From: Diplonema papillatum
Lineage: Eukaryota; Euglenozoa; Diplonemea; Diplonemida; Diplonemidae
DNA length: 64,000 bases
Assembly: GCA_030068145.1 (NCBI GenBank)
Contig: JAPJBO010000401.1
Span: 124,001-188,000, forward strand
Direction of reading: 5' to 3'
Shown here: positions 1-10,938 of the stretch, piece after piece
How positions within the stretch are numbered: position 1 is the first letter of the stretch
How the letters are laid out: each line of letters opens with the position of its first letter
The notes under the pieces: generated by a model
What the model was told of the DNA's origin: nothing
The model's database searches: none
What the model saw: only the letters and a program-made list of their open reading frames with translations
Made by a program: the position numbers and the translations under genes

Positions 1-51
1 GGGGCAGCGCCCCCCAGCGCACGGTACGGTACAGCGAAGAATTCCCGCGCC

Positions 52-288
52 AGTCAACTTCTTGTATTGAATCCAAATTTAATTCGGATCGGTAGTCAAC
101 GTCTGATGCCAAATCCCAAATCTAATTCGAATTGGTAGCAACGTCCAATTTCGAATTCCACATTTAATTAGAATTGGTAGTCAACGTCGAATGTCGGATC
201 CGAATCTAATTAGAATTGATAGTCAACGTCCAATTTCTGATTCCAAATTTAATTAGAATTGGTAGTCAACGTCTCGCCCACTACCCGT
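52..288. repeat. 42-43-bp AT-rich tandem repeat, five units
   Basis: Five consecutive units each start with GTCAACGTC or a close variant and run through an AATTTAATTAGAATTGGTA-like core. Spacing is 42-43 bp with point differences between units. No coding potential is seen. The stretch from 290 to 480 is C-rich and T-rich low-complexity sequence. Confidence 0.85.
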
Positions 289-903
289 TGGCCCTCCCGC
301 CCCTGGCCCTCCTCTTCCCCCGCCTCCTTTTTTACTCATCCTGCCCCCATGGCTTCGCCATGGCTTCGCCCCTTGGCCCTCCTGCCTCGGCCCCCCCTTC
401 ATCCCTCCCCTGCCTTGGCTCACCCTCTTGCCGCTGACCCCGGTTGGTAGTGACCCGGCCCTACCCCAACCCCCAGCCCAAAATTAATTCAGTTTTTTTT
501 TTTTTCTTTTAGAGTGAAAACAGGGGTTAAGTAAGGATTTTCTTTTTAGCTCTATTCCCGGTTTTCCCGGTTTTTGCCTGTCAGCGCTGCACTGCGGTTC
601 GGACGCGTTCCCGGCCCTCATTCGCATCCCCGGGGCCACGTTTCCGGCCTGCGGCGGCATCGGCCTTCGGCCGCGCCTCCTTGCCCTACACATGTACCCG
701 CCATTTCACCAGCGATGCTGCAACGTGGTAACACCATGCCGCTGCGCCCAAGCGTGCCCGCTCAGTTGCAAAACAGAGAACGGGAGAAGCCTACAGGTGC
801 AACAAGTAAACTGCAAGTCAGGGGAGGAAACAGCAGAGACCCAAACAGGGAGGTAGACGATGGCTTCGGAATCTTTGTTTACGTGTAGCAATACCGCTGG
901 TCA

Positions 904-1062
904 TCAGATCCACCAGCTCTTTTCACAACTCTTTCTCAGGGTCATGGCGTGTTCTTGGGCAGCTTTGAGGTCTTCGAGAGACGTATATGCAAGCTTTCTT
1001 TCCCCAGAAGTAAAGGTCTCTACGTACGAGGAAAGAACGTCATTTGGAATGCCATCCGCGGT
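904..1062 (-). CDS. Possible 3' terminal exon, unknown protein
   Basis: About 50 codons on the minus strand read DGIPNDVLSSYVETF...SLEDLKAAQEHAMT...SCEKSWWI and stop at 904. The composition is balanced and helix-prone, unlike the surrounding repeat translations. No start codon belongs to it, and upstream sequence (1060-1215) is GC-box-like filler with a poly-T tract, so it would be a last exon or a gene fragment. The family is not recognised. It could also be a chance open frame. Confidence 0.25.
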   Translation of the reverse strand, partial: TADGIPNDVLSSYVETFTSGERKLAYTSLEDLKAAQEHAMTLRKSCEKSWWI

Positions 1063-1419
1063 GCAGAATAGTAGTGCACTGCAGCAGTGCAGTGTAGTAG
1101 TGAACAAGCCGGTTCCGGGCTGGGGCGAATTCCACTTTTTTTTTTTTTTTTCCAAAACCGGGTTTAGCCGAAAGCCGGTTTTGGAAACCGGAAAACCGGC
1201 CCTAACTTAAACCCTGGTGAAAATCAGGGAAGTAGCTTGAGCTCTGAGCCCCACGTAAAATCCTACCAAATGTTGTACAGAGCACTTTTCAGGGCCCTTG
1301 TGGCACTTGGTGCGTGTGGAGCTCAGACCGACACTGTGCTGAAGGCGTGGGGTGTTCGGACGAAATGCGGCACGCGCAAGTGGGTTTTGCTCATCGAAGG
1401 TAGCGCCACACAGCAAGAA

Positions 1420-1925
1420 TTGCTTGCCGCTTTGTAGTCGACTGTGGCAACTTTGTAGTTGTCACTACTGTCCACCACAGAGACTGTCCTTCGGGAAGCA
1501 AAAAAGCCATGCGAAGAAGGCAAGTGTCGGCCTGGCGGTTATCTGCGACAGCAGGGCTGACAGCTGCGGTCTTCTTGGCAACACGACATGTAACATTACA
1601 TAAGCTAATACCAGCGCCGCAGGCGCGGAAATTTTTTCAAGCTAATGGGTCAGCGCTGCAGGTATCTAAACAGCAAGAATCGCTATAGCCGCTTTGTAGT
1701 CCACAGGGACTGCGGCAAAGTTGATGCGAGTCAAGTGCACTTTCATGTACCCGACAGGGTGCTCCTCTTTGTGGTTGTCACTACTGCCCACCACAGAGAA
1801 CAGAGCGGACAACTGCGGTCTTCTTGGCAACAAGACATGAAACCATACACAAGCCAAAAATGCCAGCGCCGCAGGCGCGGAAATTTTGCCAAGCTAATGG
1901 GCCAGTGCAGCAGGTTCCAAAATTG
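1420..1925. repeat. Dispersed repeat, three partial copies; a fourth at 3710-3930
   Basis: The motifs GTTGTCACTACTGTCCACCA, CAGCTGCGGTCTTCTTGGCAAC and GCCAGCGCCGCAGGCGCGGAAA recur at about 1455-1600, 1610-1650 and 1765-1900. A related block lies at 3710-3930. All are in the same orientation with patchy divergence, so this is a decayed interspersed family. Nothing gene-like is seen from 1925 to 3700 apart from CCACCCA-rich sequence, poly-T tracts (2101-2116, 2778-2806) and a duplicated block with CCCCGCGCAGCGGCAA at about 2452 and 2511. Confidence 0.6.
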
Positions 1926-4274
1926 AGGGTGTACGTTGCTAGAACGATGATCCAAAGGTGCAGTAACCGTACTGTAGCATCATCCACCCACTCACTGCCC
2001 ACTACATACCCACCGCCCACCCACTGCACAACCTCCACGACCTCCCACCACATGACCACCCACTACCGCTGCCCACCCACGACACCCGCTGGCTATAACT
2101 ATTTTTTTTTTTTTTTGGATGTTGTATCAGGGTATTAGCGTGACCCTCAAAATCGTGTACAACCTGAAAATAATGTGAGGGATAGCCATTTTCTGGTGGG
2201 GAAGCTATGTTGGGCACTTTTTGTCTCGAAGAAATGTAAAAACAGGGGTTCGGCTAGAAGCTCTTCAGAAAAAGTGCAGTTTGCGCGGAAGAAAAGCCTC
2301 TGTTCGCTGTTGCACCGTGCCCATCCCGGTGCAGTGGGTTGGCCCCCCGACCGACTGCACCAGGGGCGGTTCACCGAGGACCCCCGTGCTTTAGATCGCG
2401 TCCTCCCCGTCTTGTATAAGAACTGTTTTGGCTTATTATTGTTGACTCAGGCCCCGCGCAGCGGCAAATTTTTTTTGGATACACTTGTGAGGGGGGGGTA
2501 GTTTCTTGGCCCCGCGCAGCGGCAATTTTTTTTTGGGTATGTTTCTTGGTGACGTGTTTATGACTGTCCCCCCCTGATGATGAGACTTTAGCTAGGCCCC
2601 ACCAGCAGTTGGACCCAGTTTGACCCATACACCACGGGGCTGGCCCCCAGGGTTCCCAAAAAAAACGCATATTTCTTTTGGATTCTTCCGTTTTCCAAGG
2701 TGGACTAGAGGATGTGACACCAGTTTCCTCCCCAGATTTTTTTTTTGTCAACAACAGCAGCTCGTGCTGGCTCCTTTTTTTTTTTCCTTTTTTTTTTTTT
2801 TTTTTCAAAATGTGAGCAGGGCATTAGCTTGGTCTCCAGCCCATTTTCCAAATTTGGACCGCTAACGGCTTTTTGCGTTTTCACTGTTTTTCAGCAGTTT
2901 CTGCACTTAGGGGGCTCACCGGCCAGTGTAGCACGGGTCTCTGCCACCTCTCCGGCCTCAGCCTCTATGTCACGGTAGCAGCAGCCAGGATTTGTCGACT
3001 GGAACCCCCGGTACCACAACATCTTGTCTCTGAGTACAGTAGAAGAGTGGAGTTACACACTACGCACTCTAACTAATGGTCGTAACATGTGTGTCTAATG
3101 TAGTGTATTGGTCATCTTCACTCAGTGTTCCTCAAATACTAGTAATCAATTTTTCGGCTCGCGTAGCGAGCCGGAAAAAAACGGTATGGTACACCAAATT
3201 TCCAGGCCCGAAGAAACGGTATTGCCCATCATGCACAGACATCCAAGCTGCTCCCCTCCTCCACCACCCTGTCGCAAGGGCAGCGCGAACAGAAGTTGCC
3301 TCACACCCGCCGACCCATTCGATACATTGTATTCGCCGAATTCTTCGAAAGACCTGCAGCCCAGGAAATAGGCTCAATGCAGCGCGACGCGACATATCTT
3401 CACGACAAGGCTGGGCCCTGAGAGGGCCTCGGATTGCACAGTGGCCACTCTGCCGGGGCTTGGTGGTGGTGTAGTCCCATTTTTTATATACTTTTTTCTC
3501 GACGGCCTTTCCAAATTTGGACTGACGGTCCAAATGTGGATATAGAAGCTAATCCCCTGAATGTGAGGATTTTCCTCACAATTGAAACTGACGCTAGCCC
3601 TATGTGGTGTATGCAGGGCCTTATATACAAAAATTCCTCCCACGTAACTGTCCAAAAGTTGCTCGGAGTTACTAAAAATCCCAGTTGCGGCACAACTGCA
3701 CGTTTATGTATCCGACAGGCTGCACCTCTTTGTGGTTGTCACTACTGTCCATCACAGAGACTGTCCTTCGGAAGCAAAAGAGCCATGCGAAGAAGGCGAG
3801 TGTTGGGGTACTTTAGCAGTGTGCCGGGATCATTCAAGAACACTTGGCAGTAATCTGCAACAGCAGGGCGGACAGCCGCGGTCTTCGCTTTCTTGACAAC
3901 CGTCATGAAACAACACACAAGCCAGAAATACCGGAGATCACACGGACAAGGCAGTTGCGTCGACTCAGAAAGAATCTGTCAAGAATTCCGGGCTGCTTCT
4001 GCGCCTCGACTCTCTCACTCGGCTCAACCCCCACGGCAGCCCCAAACTTCTGCCAGCTAGCCCACCATGCCCAGCGGCGACCCATTGAAGCCCCTGACCG
4101 CCAGCCAGCTTCCTGGCACAGCGGCCTAACCCACGCCTCCACTGGACCCCCACGACTTTTTCATCGAAGGTCGTTTTTTGCACTTTTTCTTTTCACTTTC
4201 TGAGCCGCCCGGATTTCCAAATTCCGTCAGCTGACGAAATTTGGAATGGGAAGCTAATGCCCTGGTGAAAATCT

Positions 4275-4500
4275 TTGTTTAAGCACCTGCTTTGTAAATG
4301 CTTGAGGAGACTGCCAGTTGCGATAGATCCAAGGAGGTAAATGTGCTGTAGCCCACACGAAACACAGGTGAATCTGGGTTCAGTGGCGGGCGTAAGCGTT
4401 CAACAAAACACACAGGACCCACTTTGTAGTTGTATTATTTTCTCCCCCTCTAGCCTCCTTCGAAATGAGCACAAGGCAGTCCCTCGAGTATTTTTTTCCA
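4275..4500 (-). repeat. R1 dispersed repeat (about 215 bp), copy 1
   Basis: Member of the commonest repeat family here. Read in its plus sense it carries GTTGAACGCTTACGCCCGCC, then TGTGGGCTACAGCACATTTA, and ends GCAGGTGCTTATACAA. Other copies: 10939-11152 (+), about 16588-16830 (+, diverged), 23517-23700 (-), 28428-28570 (-), 31053-31266 (+), 41155-41375 (-), about 56310-56480 (+, diverged), and two copies as a hairpin at 56957-57240. No ORF is shared by the copies, so it looks like a non-autonomous element. Confidence 0.8.
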
Positions 4501-4589
4501 CGTTGAGCGAGGTTTTTTTGATGGCCTGTATAATCCTGGTATGCGACCTTCGTGAGCGTGTTGCTGCTTCGCCACTTTGCTGTAGACCA

Positions 4590-4712
4590 GAATATAAAAA
4601 CCGTACACCGCGAGAGTAGGAGAAAGTAGAAAGGGAAACTAGAGTTTTCGTTGACCGCACTACCCTGAGCCCAAATCCTGGCCGTGGTTTCAGGTGGCAA
4701 ATTTGGCAAGGG
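4590..4712 (+). repeat. R16 dispersed repeat, copy 1
   Basis: Contains GCGAGAGTAGGAGAAAGTAG, followed by a GTTGACCGCACTACCCTGAG segment and CCTGG(A/C)CGTGGTTTCAGG. Further copies: 25395-25505 (+), 37118-37330 (+, longest) and 55935-56070 (-). This copy lies just downstream of the 3' end of the secreted-protein gene. Confidence 0.7.
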
Positions 4713-4870
4713 TTGGTGAAGAAACCTTTTTTTAACCATGCAGGATAATCCCTGGACAAAACCCGCCGCTTGCAGTAACTGCTCGGCGAGCACTGTTATG
4801 CCCGACTCCTCGTTCTCGCGTTGGATTTTTGAGCGTGGAGAAGAGAGGGCTGGTGCAGGATGGTCTGCGT

Positions 4871-5812
4871 CTACGCGAAGATGGATGCGAGAGCGACCGC
4901 CAGCAGAGTCACTGGGACGGCCAGTGCGCTTGCCGGGTCGGAGAAGTCGTAGTCGAAGGTGTAGTCGGCGAGTTCGGCCGCGAACGTCTGCTGGGCGACC
5001 AACCTGCCGGCCCCGCCCTTGTTGACCAGGTTGCAGGTGGCCTCGACGAAAGACGCGCTGAGGGTCGAGGTGACGTACTCCCCGTCGACCTTTCCCGCTC
5101 TGCAAACCCCGTCGTAATACGCGATCTCGACCAAATCGGTCGCGTTGATGCAGTCCACCCCATAGGTTGCCTTCACCCCCACGATCGCATCACCGACGCA
5201 GGTAATCATGTGTTTCCAGTACGAGGCGTCGGTCGACGAGCAGCCTGAGACCCCCAAGTTCGTGCAGCACCTCCCCTCGCACTCCGGCTCGCAGCTGTCC
5301 GGCACGTACCGGGCAATCGCCGTCAACGGGAACAAGAACGACGGGTTGCACTCGTCGACGCACTCGCCGCTGCAGTTCGCGTTCGTGTACTCCTTCTGCA
5401 GCACCTCCGCCTGCGACTGCTCGAACAGCACGTCAACCACGGCGCAGAAGTTGTTCTCGGTCACCTCTGCCGAAGTATTCAACTGAAACGAGATGAGCTC
5501 GTCGATCGTCGTACATTTGTTCGCCTCCAGAGTCGTGACGGTGTGATACTCCGAGCCCGTCTGGCCGCAGTTCGAGCTGTCATTGTAGTACACGACGTCG
5601 AACAACGTGCGCTTGCCGTAGTCGCACGACTTCTGCGTCTTGAAAGAAGCGCCCGCCTGCAGGTCGTGGCACCAGTGCACGTGGAAAGAATACACGTCGG
5701 TCGTGCACGTCTCACCGTTGTACATAGCCAACGCGATCGGAGCCTGCGGCCCGATGATGTCGAGAACCTGGCTGAGAGCGAGGCTTGCGGCAAGACTGAG
5801 GATCAGCGGCAT
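4871..5812 (-). CDS. Secreted Cys-rich protein, probable GPI anchor, 313 aa
   Basis: An ATG at 5812 opens a 313-residue protein. It begins with a typical signal peptide (MPLILSLAASLALSQ) and ends with a small-residue site followed by the hydrophobic tail ALAVPVTLLAVALASIFA, the arrangement expected of a GPI-attachment signal. Between them are about 21 cysteines, including a dense cluster near residues 147-190 (CSGECVDEC, CEPECEGRCC), and several N-x-S/T sites. It is therefore probably an extracellular, disulfide-rich surface protein. No enzymatic motif is seen and the family is not recognised. Coding bases are GC-rich, in contrast to flanking sequence. The region upstream of the ATG is T-rich on the plus strand and shows no intron signal. 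The ORF looks complete, although an unseen upstream exon cannot be excluded. Confidence 0.85.
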   Translation of the reverse strand: MPLILSLAASLALSQVLDIIGPQAPIALAMYNGETCTTDVYSFHVHWCHDLQAGASFKTQKSCDYGKRTLFDVVYYNDSSNCGQTGSEYHTVTTLEANKCTTIDELISFQLNTSAEVTENNFCAVVDVLFEQSQAEVLQKEYTNANCSGECVDECNPSFLFPLTAIARYVPDSCEPECEGRCCTNLGVSGCSSTDASYWKHMITCVGDAIVGVKATYGVDCINATDLVEIAYYDGVCRAGKVDGEYVTSTLSASFVEATCNLVNKGGAGRLVAQQTFAAELADYTFDYDFSDPASALAVPVTLLAVALASIFA

Positions 5813-5999
5813 TTTTGTTCCTTTTTTTGACTTCTTTTTCAGAGTCGAGGGGGTTGTCTCTCTCGGCGGGTTCCCTGTTTATTTCAACGGTTGAGTCCTT
5901 GGCCAAGCTGGCCCTCCCTGAATTCCATGAATCGCTGGTGGTCGTTGTCCAACCACCCCCCCATTCTCGGACGCTGTCTCTTTGCACGCTGCGGGGATC

Positions 6000-6770
6000 A
6001 TCTTGGATCACGGATGCGCGCGACATGCACAGTACACTTTTGGAACAGAAGACTTTTGGATAGTGAAGACGTCGTAATACTTCCGTCGCGCAATACCGGA
6101 TGGCACTCCAGGAATAGCGGAAGGAATCGTGGGTAATCGTCCGTGCGAGCAGTCTGCTGAGGGGGGTTTGCAAGGTACCCAGATGAACACAAAAATTCTC
6201 ATTGATTCTGCTCACCCTTCTTGGCCACCTCTTCTCCCGCCACACCTCCACATTCTCCGCCTTCTTCTTCGCACTATCTTGCACTTCGTGCCCCATCTCA
6301 CCAACCACACCGTCTTGAGCGCTTCGACGAAGCAGATTGCGCAGTCTCGCTGCGCCTCGACCGCGCGGCACGTTCTGTCGAACTCTCCCGGCACCGCCTC
6401 CGCCTGGTTCATGAAAAGTCCTTTCCGGATAGGAGGCGTCGAAAGAAGTCAGAACCACCCGTGCACTGCGCCCGTTTTCGAAAAGGATCGTGGGTGCCTG
6501 GCCTGTCAACATGGTGCAGATTTTCTCGCATGCTCGTATTTTGGTTTTGAGCCGCCGCAGTTTGTAACGCAGGCTTCGAACGTCGAACGAAAAAGGGGCG
6601 GAGAAGGTTCTAATTGGGGCCCATCTAAACGGTGGCGGTGGAATTTTCTTGCCCAGCTCTCCGTCTGCCCAGGCGTGGGCAAATTTCAATCCGAAGGACC
6701 GCCCTTCATAGTCCGGTACGAATCCCGAAGGTTCTGACCGGGAGAAACGTCTCGGGATGGACCTGATGTC
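6000..6770 (-). pseudogene. Candidate broken or multi-exon gene, unknown
   Basis: Several minus-strand segments look coding but fall in different frames. At about 6412-6760 one frame reads RSEPSGFVPDYEGRSFG, then KLRRLKTKIRACEKICTMLT and SARVVLTSFDASYPERTF. At about 6295-6412 another reads MNQAEAVPGEFDRTCRAVEA, with G/C third positions, followed by a possible donor TTG|GTGAGA. Near 6010-6100 a third frame reads GVPSGIARRKYYDVFTIQKS. These may be exons of one gene whose introns I cannot resolve, or a frameshifted relic lying 5' of the secreted-protein gene. No family is recognised. Confidence 0.3.
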
Positions 6771-7109
6771 CACGGGACCACGCAAGCTCGGACGTGCAGA
6801 AGACAAGAAAGACCGTAACCCCACAGGCCGTGGAGGGTGCGGGAGTGGAAGTTCCGCCAGCCGGGTCTGGGGGGGGGAGAAACGATAAGGCATGAGCAGG
6901 AATCTAGTAGGTTTTTGAGTACTTGTTGCCGCCACGGCATCTACAACGTGTGAAGAACGAACACGCGGGGCGGCGGAAGTACGAACTTCTTTTTAGCGGT
7001 TATTGTGGTATAGAGGTTCGGTGTTTTAGGGTCTCTGGTTGACCATTGAGGCTGTGAGGCGGGTAGTAAGAGGGTAGCAGGTATGCTTATACACTTTAAC
7101 TACGGCTAG

Positions 7110-7210
7110 CCATGTTTGTAAGTGTTGCGACCGACACCAAGAAGAAATTCGCTTTGAATTTAGTCTTAGGCCCCCCACGCGCATGCATGTTGAGCAGGGG
7201 TTGACATGCA
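7110..7210 (+). repeat. R3-associated repeat segment
   Basis: Shares CGACCGACACCAAG, TTAGGCCCCCCACG and GTTGAGCAGGGGTTG with 50320-50430, where the same block follows an R3 repeat. A diverged dispersed repeat with no coding content. Confidence 0.6.
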
Positions 7211-7424
7211 TTTTTGAAAAGAAAGGCTTTGGACCAAGAACATTTCCGGAGTTCGAGGGTCCGTACACTGAGATACGAAGCGACAGGCGACCAGCACCAA
7301 ACTACCCCACCTACGACGGTGAAAATGAAGGAACACCCCTCGCTGCGTTGACACCTTTTCTGGTTGGTGTCTCGTGCAACTTTCTCATGCAGCCGTTGAA
7401 CTCCGGGAAACGTACCCTTCAAAA

Positions 7425-7640
7425 TACTCGACGTAGCTGCTTCGATTCCGAATGGATTTTCTCACTCAGGACTTTTGACCTGTTGTGTTTGTGTGATTTG
7501 TCGTGTAGGGGTAGACCCGCATGACCTCACGTCCGTTCAACACGTGGTTCGGTAGTTACAGCACTTGGGATCCCTTCTGTTCTTTGTCGGGCAGCATCGT
7601 CGAGCATTTCCTTTCAAGCTGGCGCTTATGTAAAAAAAAT
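7425..7640 (+). repeat. R4 dispersed repeat, copy 1 (second at 28935-29235)
   Basis: About 210 bp is nearly identical to 28935-29235. Shared blocks include GACCTGTTGTGTTTGTGTGA, CCGCATGACCTCACGTCCGT and TCAAGCTGGCGCTTATGTAAA. Both copies are on the plus strand. The second carries an extra internal segment, so one copy has an indel. Confidence 0.85.
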
Positions 7641-7679
7641 GTACTGAAAAGTTGGCCGGGAAGCCCCTGTTACCTTGTC

Positions 7680-7800
7680 CTTGCGATAACCAGTGACTGC
7701 CACCGTAGAGAGGCATACTTTTTCACAGGCAAGAAGTAATCTTCGCGGCGGCTCAGCCTGAGCGCGTACAGGTCAAATCGCACAAACAAATATTTGCAGG
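7680..7800 (+). repeat. R10 repeat bordering a gene-fragment array (pair with 12228-12345)
   Basis: GCGATAACCAGT, CAGGTCAAATCGCACAAACA and the sequence between them recur at 12228-12345. Each copy lies immediately beyond the 3'-fragment array of a different minus-strand gene (the 704-aa gene here, the PARG-like gene at 12.2 kb). The shared border suggests both regions were shaped by the same element or recombination event. Confidence 0.6.
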
Positions 7801-8700
7801 CTCTCCTCTGCGGGCGAGAGGCCGAGACGAAACGCTGCTACCGTTCTGCTTTGACGCATGGTGAGATCAGCCGTGTTGATTGAGAGAGAGAGAGAGACGA
7901 GTTAGAATGCAGGGACCATCTCTCCGGGGAGTTTCCGGTCGCCTTACTTCTCTTCGTACTGCGACGGCGGGCGTAAGTCACTTCGGAGGCGCGCTGCAGG
8001 TTGCGGCTCTGTGGCGGCACCAGAGTGGGGGCTGCAGGGGGTGCTCCAGCCGGTGGGTGAGCACGCCTCGCGGGGGATCGCCGCTTTGTAACGCTGTGGG
8101 CCCTCTTTTTTTTACGCGACTGCGGGGCCAACGGCTGCGGCTAACGCTTTGGTGGGAAACTTCAGATCCTGATTGGTATCAGAGACAAGTTGGGTTACTT
8201 CTGCAGAGAAATTCACGAATTGCACTAACGGACTGGATCACGCTGCAGATGGCGTCCAGGAGGTCACTCCCGTCGTAATCAGCCTCCCGCGACCTTGCAC
8301 GCTCGACGAGCTTCACCTCGCGCCCGTGCGCCTCGGCGTACCGCCGGATGTCCGCCAGCGTGCCGAGGAACAGCCTTTCTCCGTCGAGCAGCAGCCCAAC
8401 TTCGCACATCTGCACGCTCTTCGTCCTCCTCGAACCCGCTGCGCACGTCTGCACACGGTGTCGAGGCTGTTTCTCTTCGCCGCCCCAGCAGTGTTGCTGT
8501 TGAGCAATATGCGTGCCTGGTGCCATCCTTAGATGTGGTAGGCCGTTACGCAGGCTCTCCTCTGCGGCCAAAGAGGCGAGACCTTCAGCAGAGTATGTCT
8601 CGAGACGCTGCCACCGTTCTGCTTCGACGCATGGCGAGATCAGCCGTGTTGATTGATATCAGAGACGAGCTGGCTCACTTCTTCACAGCATTCACGAGGC
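7800..8700 (-). pseudogene. Tandem partial copies of the 3' end of the 704-aa gene
   Basis: At about 8230-8440 the minus strand encodes, in frame, VQMCEVGLLLDGERLFLG followed by LADIRRYAEAHGREVKLV and DLLDAICSVIQS. This is a close paralogue of the last 65 residues of the neighbouring 704-aa protein (LLLEKKLFLGKLAEIRRYAE). Further short copies of the preceding CTGCCACCGTTCTGC...GTGTTGATTGATATCAGAGA block lie at 8600-8680 and 7835-7880. None has its own start. The copies are clearly coding-derived and retain protein similarity despite base changes, but are not complete genes. Confidence 0.75.
7880..7952 (+). repeat. R8 GA-linked repeat (also 11155-11225 and 28781-28855)
   Basis: A short (GA)n run is followed by GACGAGTTAGAATGCAGGGA, CCATCTCTCC and GAGTTTCCGGTCGCC. 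The same order occurs at 11155-11225 and 28781-28855, all on the plus strand. The GA tract is thus part of the dispersed unit. Confidence 0.75.
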
Positions 8701-8701
8701 C

Positions 8702-10816
8702 TCAAAAGGACTGGATCACGCTGCAGATGGCGTCCAAGAGGTCGCTCTCGTCGTACTCAGCCCCCCGCGACCTCGCGCGGACGAGCTTCACCTCGCGCCC
8801 GCGCGCCTCGGCGTACCGCCGGATCTCCGCCAGTTTGCCGAGGAACAGCTTTTTTTCGAGCAGCAGCCCGACTTCGCACATCTGCACGCTCTTCTCGTCC
8901 TCTTCGAACCCGCCGCGCAGGGCGAGCAGCCGGTCGATTTCGTCGTGGTGCGGGCGGCGGAGGCCGAGCCGCGACGCTTCGGCGGAGTGGGCCTGCAGGC
9001 GCTGCCAGCGCTCCGCCTCGGCGGCCCGGGTCTGCCGGACGGCGATGTCGGCCGCGTTGATCGATATCGGAGACCCGCTCCGGCTCTCGGCCGCGGCGCG
9101 GCCCGCCTCTTCAAGGGGGGGTTGGGGTGCGCCGGGGTGGGTCCGCAGGTGCTGCCACCGCTCCGCCCCGGCGGCTCGATTTTGCCGGACGGCGATAGAT
9201 GTTGGAGACCCGCTCCGGCTCTCGGCCGCGGCGCGGCCCGCCTCTTCAAGGGGGGGTGGAGGTGCACCGGTCTGCAGGTGCTGCCACCGTTCGTTTCCTG
9301 CGGCTGCATTTTGCCGGGCGGCGGATTTTGCGGGGTCGGCCATGTGGATCGATACCGGAGATCCGCCGCGGCTCTCGGCTGCGGCGTGGCCGGCCTCTTC
9401 GGGGGGCGGCGGCGGCAGGACCGGCGTCGCGCGTGACGACGGCGTGTGCTCGCTGGTCGTGTCCGCGTTGAGCACGAACGGCCGCTGCGCCGGCGCCGCT
9501 TCCGGCGCGGGGTGCGGTGAGTGATCGACCCGCACGCGCCCCGGCGCCGGCTCGACCGGCGACGACCGCGCGCTGCTCGGAAAAGCGAACGCGTCGGACC
9601 CGGACCTCGACGGGAAGCGCGACGGGAAAAAGCAGGAGGGGGCGAAGTCGGTCTGGTTGGACTCTTGGACGACGTCGATGGTTGACTCGCTGGCTTCCTC
9701 GATTCGGCACTCGTCGCCGCTCTGCCGGATTTCGTCGCTCTCCGCGTCGCTCTCGGTGCCGTCGGCGTCGATCGCCCGAGGAGTCGCACCCGCAGCCCAG
9801 TCGACGCCGCCGAAGGGCTTCGCCTTGTACTTCGCGACGGCGTCTTGGTACTGCCGCTGCCGCTGCGACTGGTACGCGCCGGTTGCGTCGGCCAGCGCGG
9901 GCTCAGGGGGGAGGACAACCCGCTCGGGGCTAACGACGAGGGTCAGCGGCCGGGACACCGGCGAGACCTCGTACGCGGACTTGAACGGGCGGGGCTGCGG
10001 AATGCCCGCCGCCGCAGCGGCGGGCGGCGGGTACCGGCGCTGCTGCTGCTGCTGCTGCTGCTGCGGGAGCCCCTGCGCCTTCGCGGCCTCTACGGATGCC
10101 GCGGCGCGGGACCGCAGCTTCTGCAGGTGCTCCTGGATGCTCTGCTGCACGCTCGCAGCCCGCTCCGATAGCTCAGACGGGCTCAGCCCGCCAACCCGCC
10201 CCGGCTGGACGCCCCGTGTGTCCCCTGCCGCCTCCCAGCCCGGGCCAGACCCGGCACGCATCGACATCGATCCTAGGGAGCGGTGGATCGCTTGGCTGAT
10301 CGCAGCCGCCGACTGCGGCTCCGGCGCCTCGGGCGGCGGCCGGCTGGAGCTGAACTGGTGGGCGCGGGCAATGACCGCTTCGCGGAACGTGCGCGTGCTG
10401 CCGTTGCTGTTGGTGTGCGAAGGAGCCGGGGAGCCCGCGGACGGGTCTGCGTCTTCGCGCATTTTGTACGGCGGGTGGCGCGTCGAATGCGGCGAAGCGC
10501 CGCCGCCAGACGGCGCCGACGACGCGACGCTCGACCGGGAGAGCGACGCGATGGGTTGGTCGACCCACGCGACCGACTCCTGGATCATCCGCTTCGAGCT
10601 CTCGGAGACGCGGTGGCTCTGCTCCGCCCGCCGGGCCGCGCTTTCGACCGCGGCGGCCGGCAGCCGCGTCCGCAGGACGCTTTCGGCGCCCTCCGCGGCG
10701 TACGCGTCGTATCCATCAGCCCGGTCGTCTCCGGACACTCTCTTCGCGTCCCTCGCGGCCTGCAGCCTCGAACTGAACCCGAGCCCACCCTGCCAGCCCA
10801 TCGGCGGGGTGGCCAT
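8702..10816 (-). CDS. Low-complexity polyQ/Pro-Ala protein with conserved C-terminal block, 704 aa
   Basis: An ATG at 10816 starts MATPPMGWQGGLGFSSRL. The protein is rich in Ala, Ser, Pro and Arg and probably largely disordered. It has a poly-Gln run encoded by CAG repeats (about 10041-10063). Residues about 469-612 form three 45-50-residue repeats centred on EEAGRAAAESRSGSP and RAAGAERWQHL. The last 92 residues are more ordered (HHDEIDRLLALRGGFEEDEK, then VQMCEVGLLLEKKLFLG and ending LLDAICSVIQS), and this is the part copied downstream. No catalytic motif or membrane segment is seen and the family is not recognised; a scaffold role would be a guess. The coding sequence is strongly GC-rich and uninterrupted for 2.1 kb. 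Confidence 0.85.
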   Translation of the reverse strand: MATPPMGWQGGLGFSSRLQAARDAKRVSGDDRADGYDAYAAEGAESVLRTRLPAAAVESAARRAEQSHRVSESSKRMIQESVAWVDQPIASLSRSSVASSAPSGGGASPHSTRHPPYKMREDADPSAGSPAPSHTNSNGSTRTFREAVIARAHQFSSSRPPPEAPEPQSAAAISQAIHRSLGSMSMRAGSGPGWEAAGDTRGVQPGRVGGLSPSELSERAASVQQSIQEHLQKLRSRAAASVEAAKAQGLPQQQQQQQQRRYPPPAAAAAGIPQPRPFKSAYEVSPVSRPLTLVVSPERVVLPPEPALADATGAYQSQRQRQYQDAVAKYKAKPFGGVDWAAGATPRAIDADGTESDAESDEIRQSGDECRIEEASESTIDVVQESNQTDFAPSCFFPSRFPSRSGSDAFAFPSSARSSPVEPAPGRVRVDHSPHPAPEAAPAQRPFVLNADTTSEHTPSSRATPVLPPPPPEEAGHAAAESRGGSPVSIHMADPAKSAARQNAAAGNERWQHLQTGAPPPPLEEAGRAAAESRSGSPTSIAVRQNRAAGAERWQHLRTHPGAPQPPLEEAGRAAAESRSGSPISINAADIAVRQTRAAEAERWQRLQAHSAEASRLGLRRPHHDEIDRLLALRGGFEEDEKSVQMCEVGLLLEKKLFLGKLAEIRRYAEARGREVKLVRARSRGAEYDESDLLDAICSVIQSF

Positions 10817-10938
10817 AGGTTTCGTTGCTTTGTTTCTCTTCTCTCTATCCGCGGGACGCGGCGCGGCTCAAGGCCGGGTGCCGGTCGCACCCGTCTTGAG
10901 TGTGCCCCTGGATATGTGTTGGCAGATGACGGGGGGTC

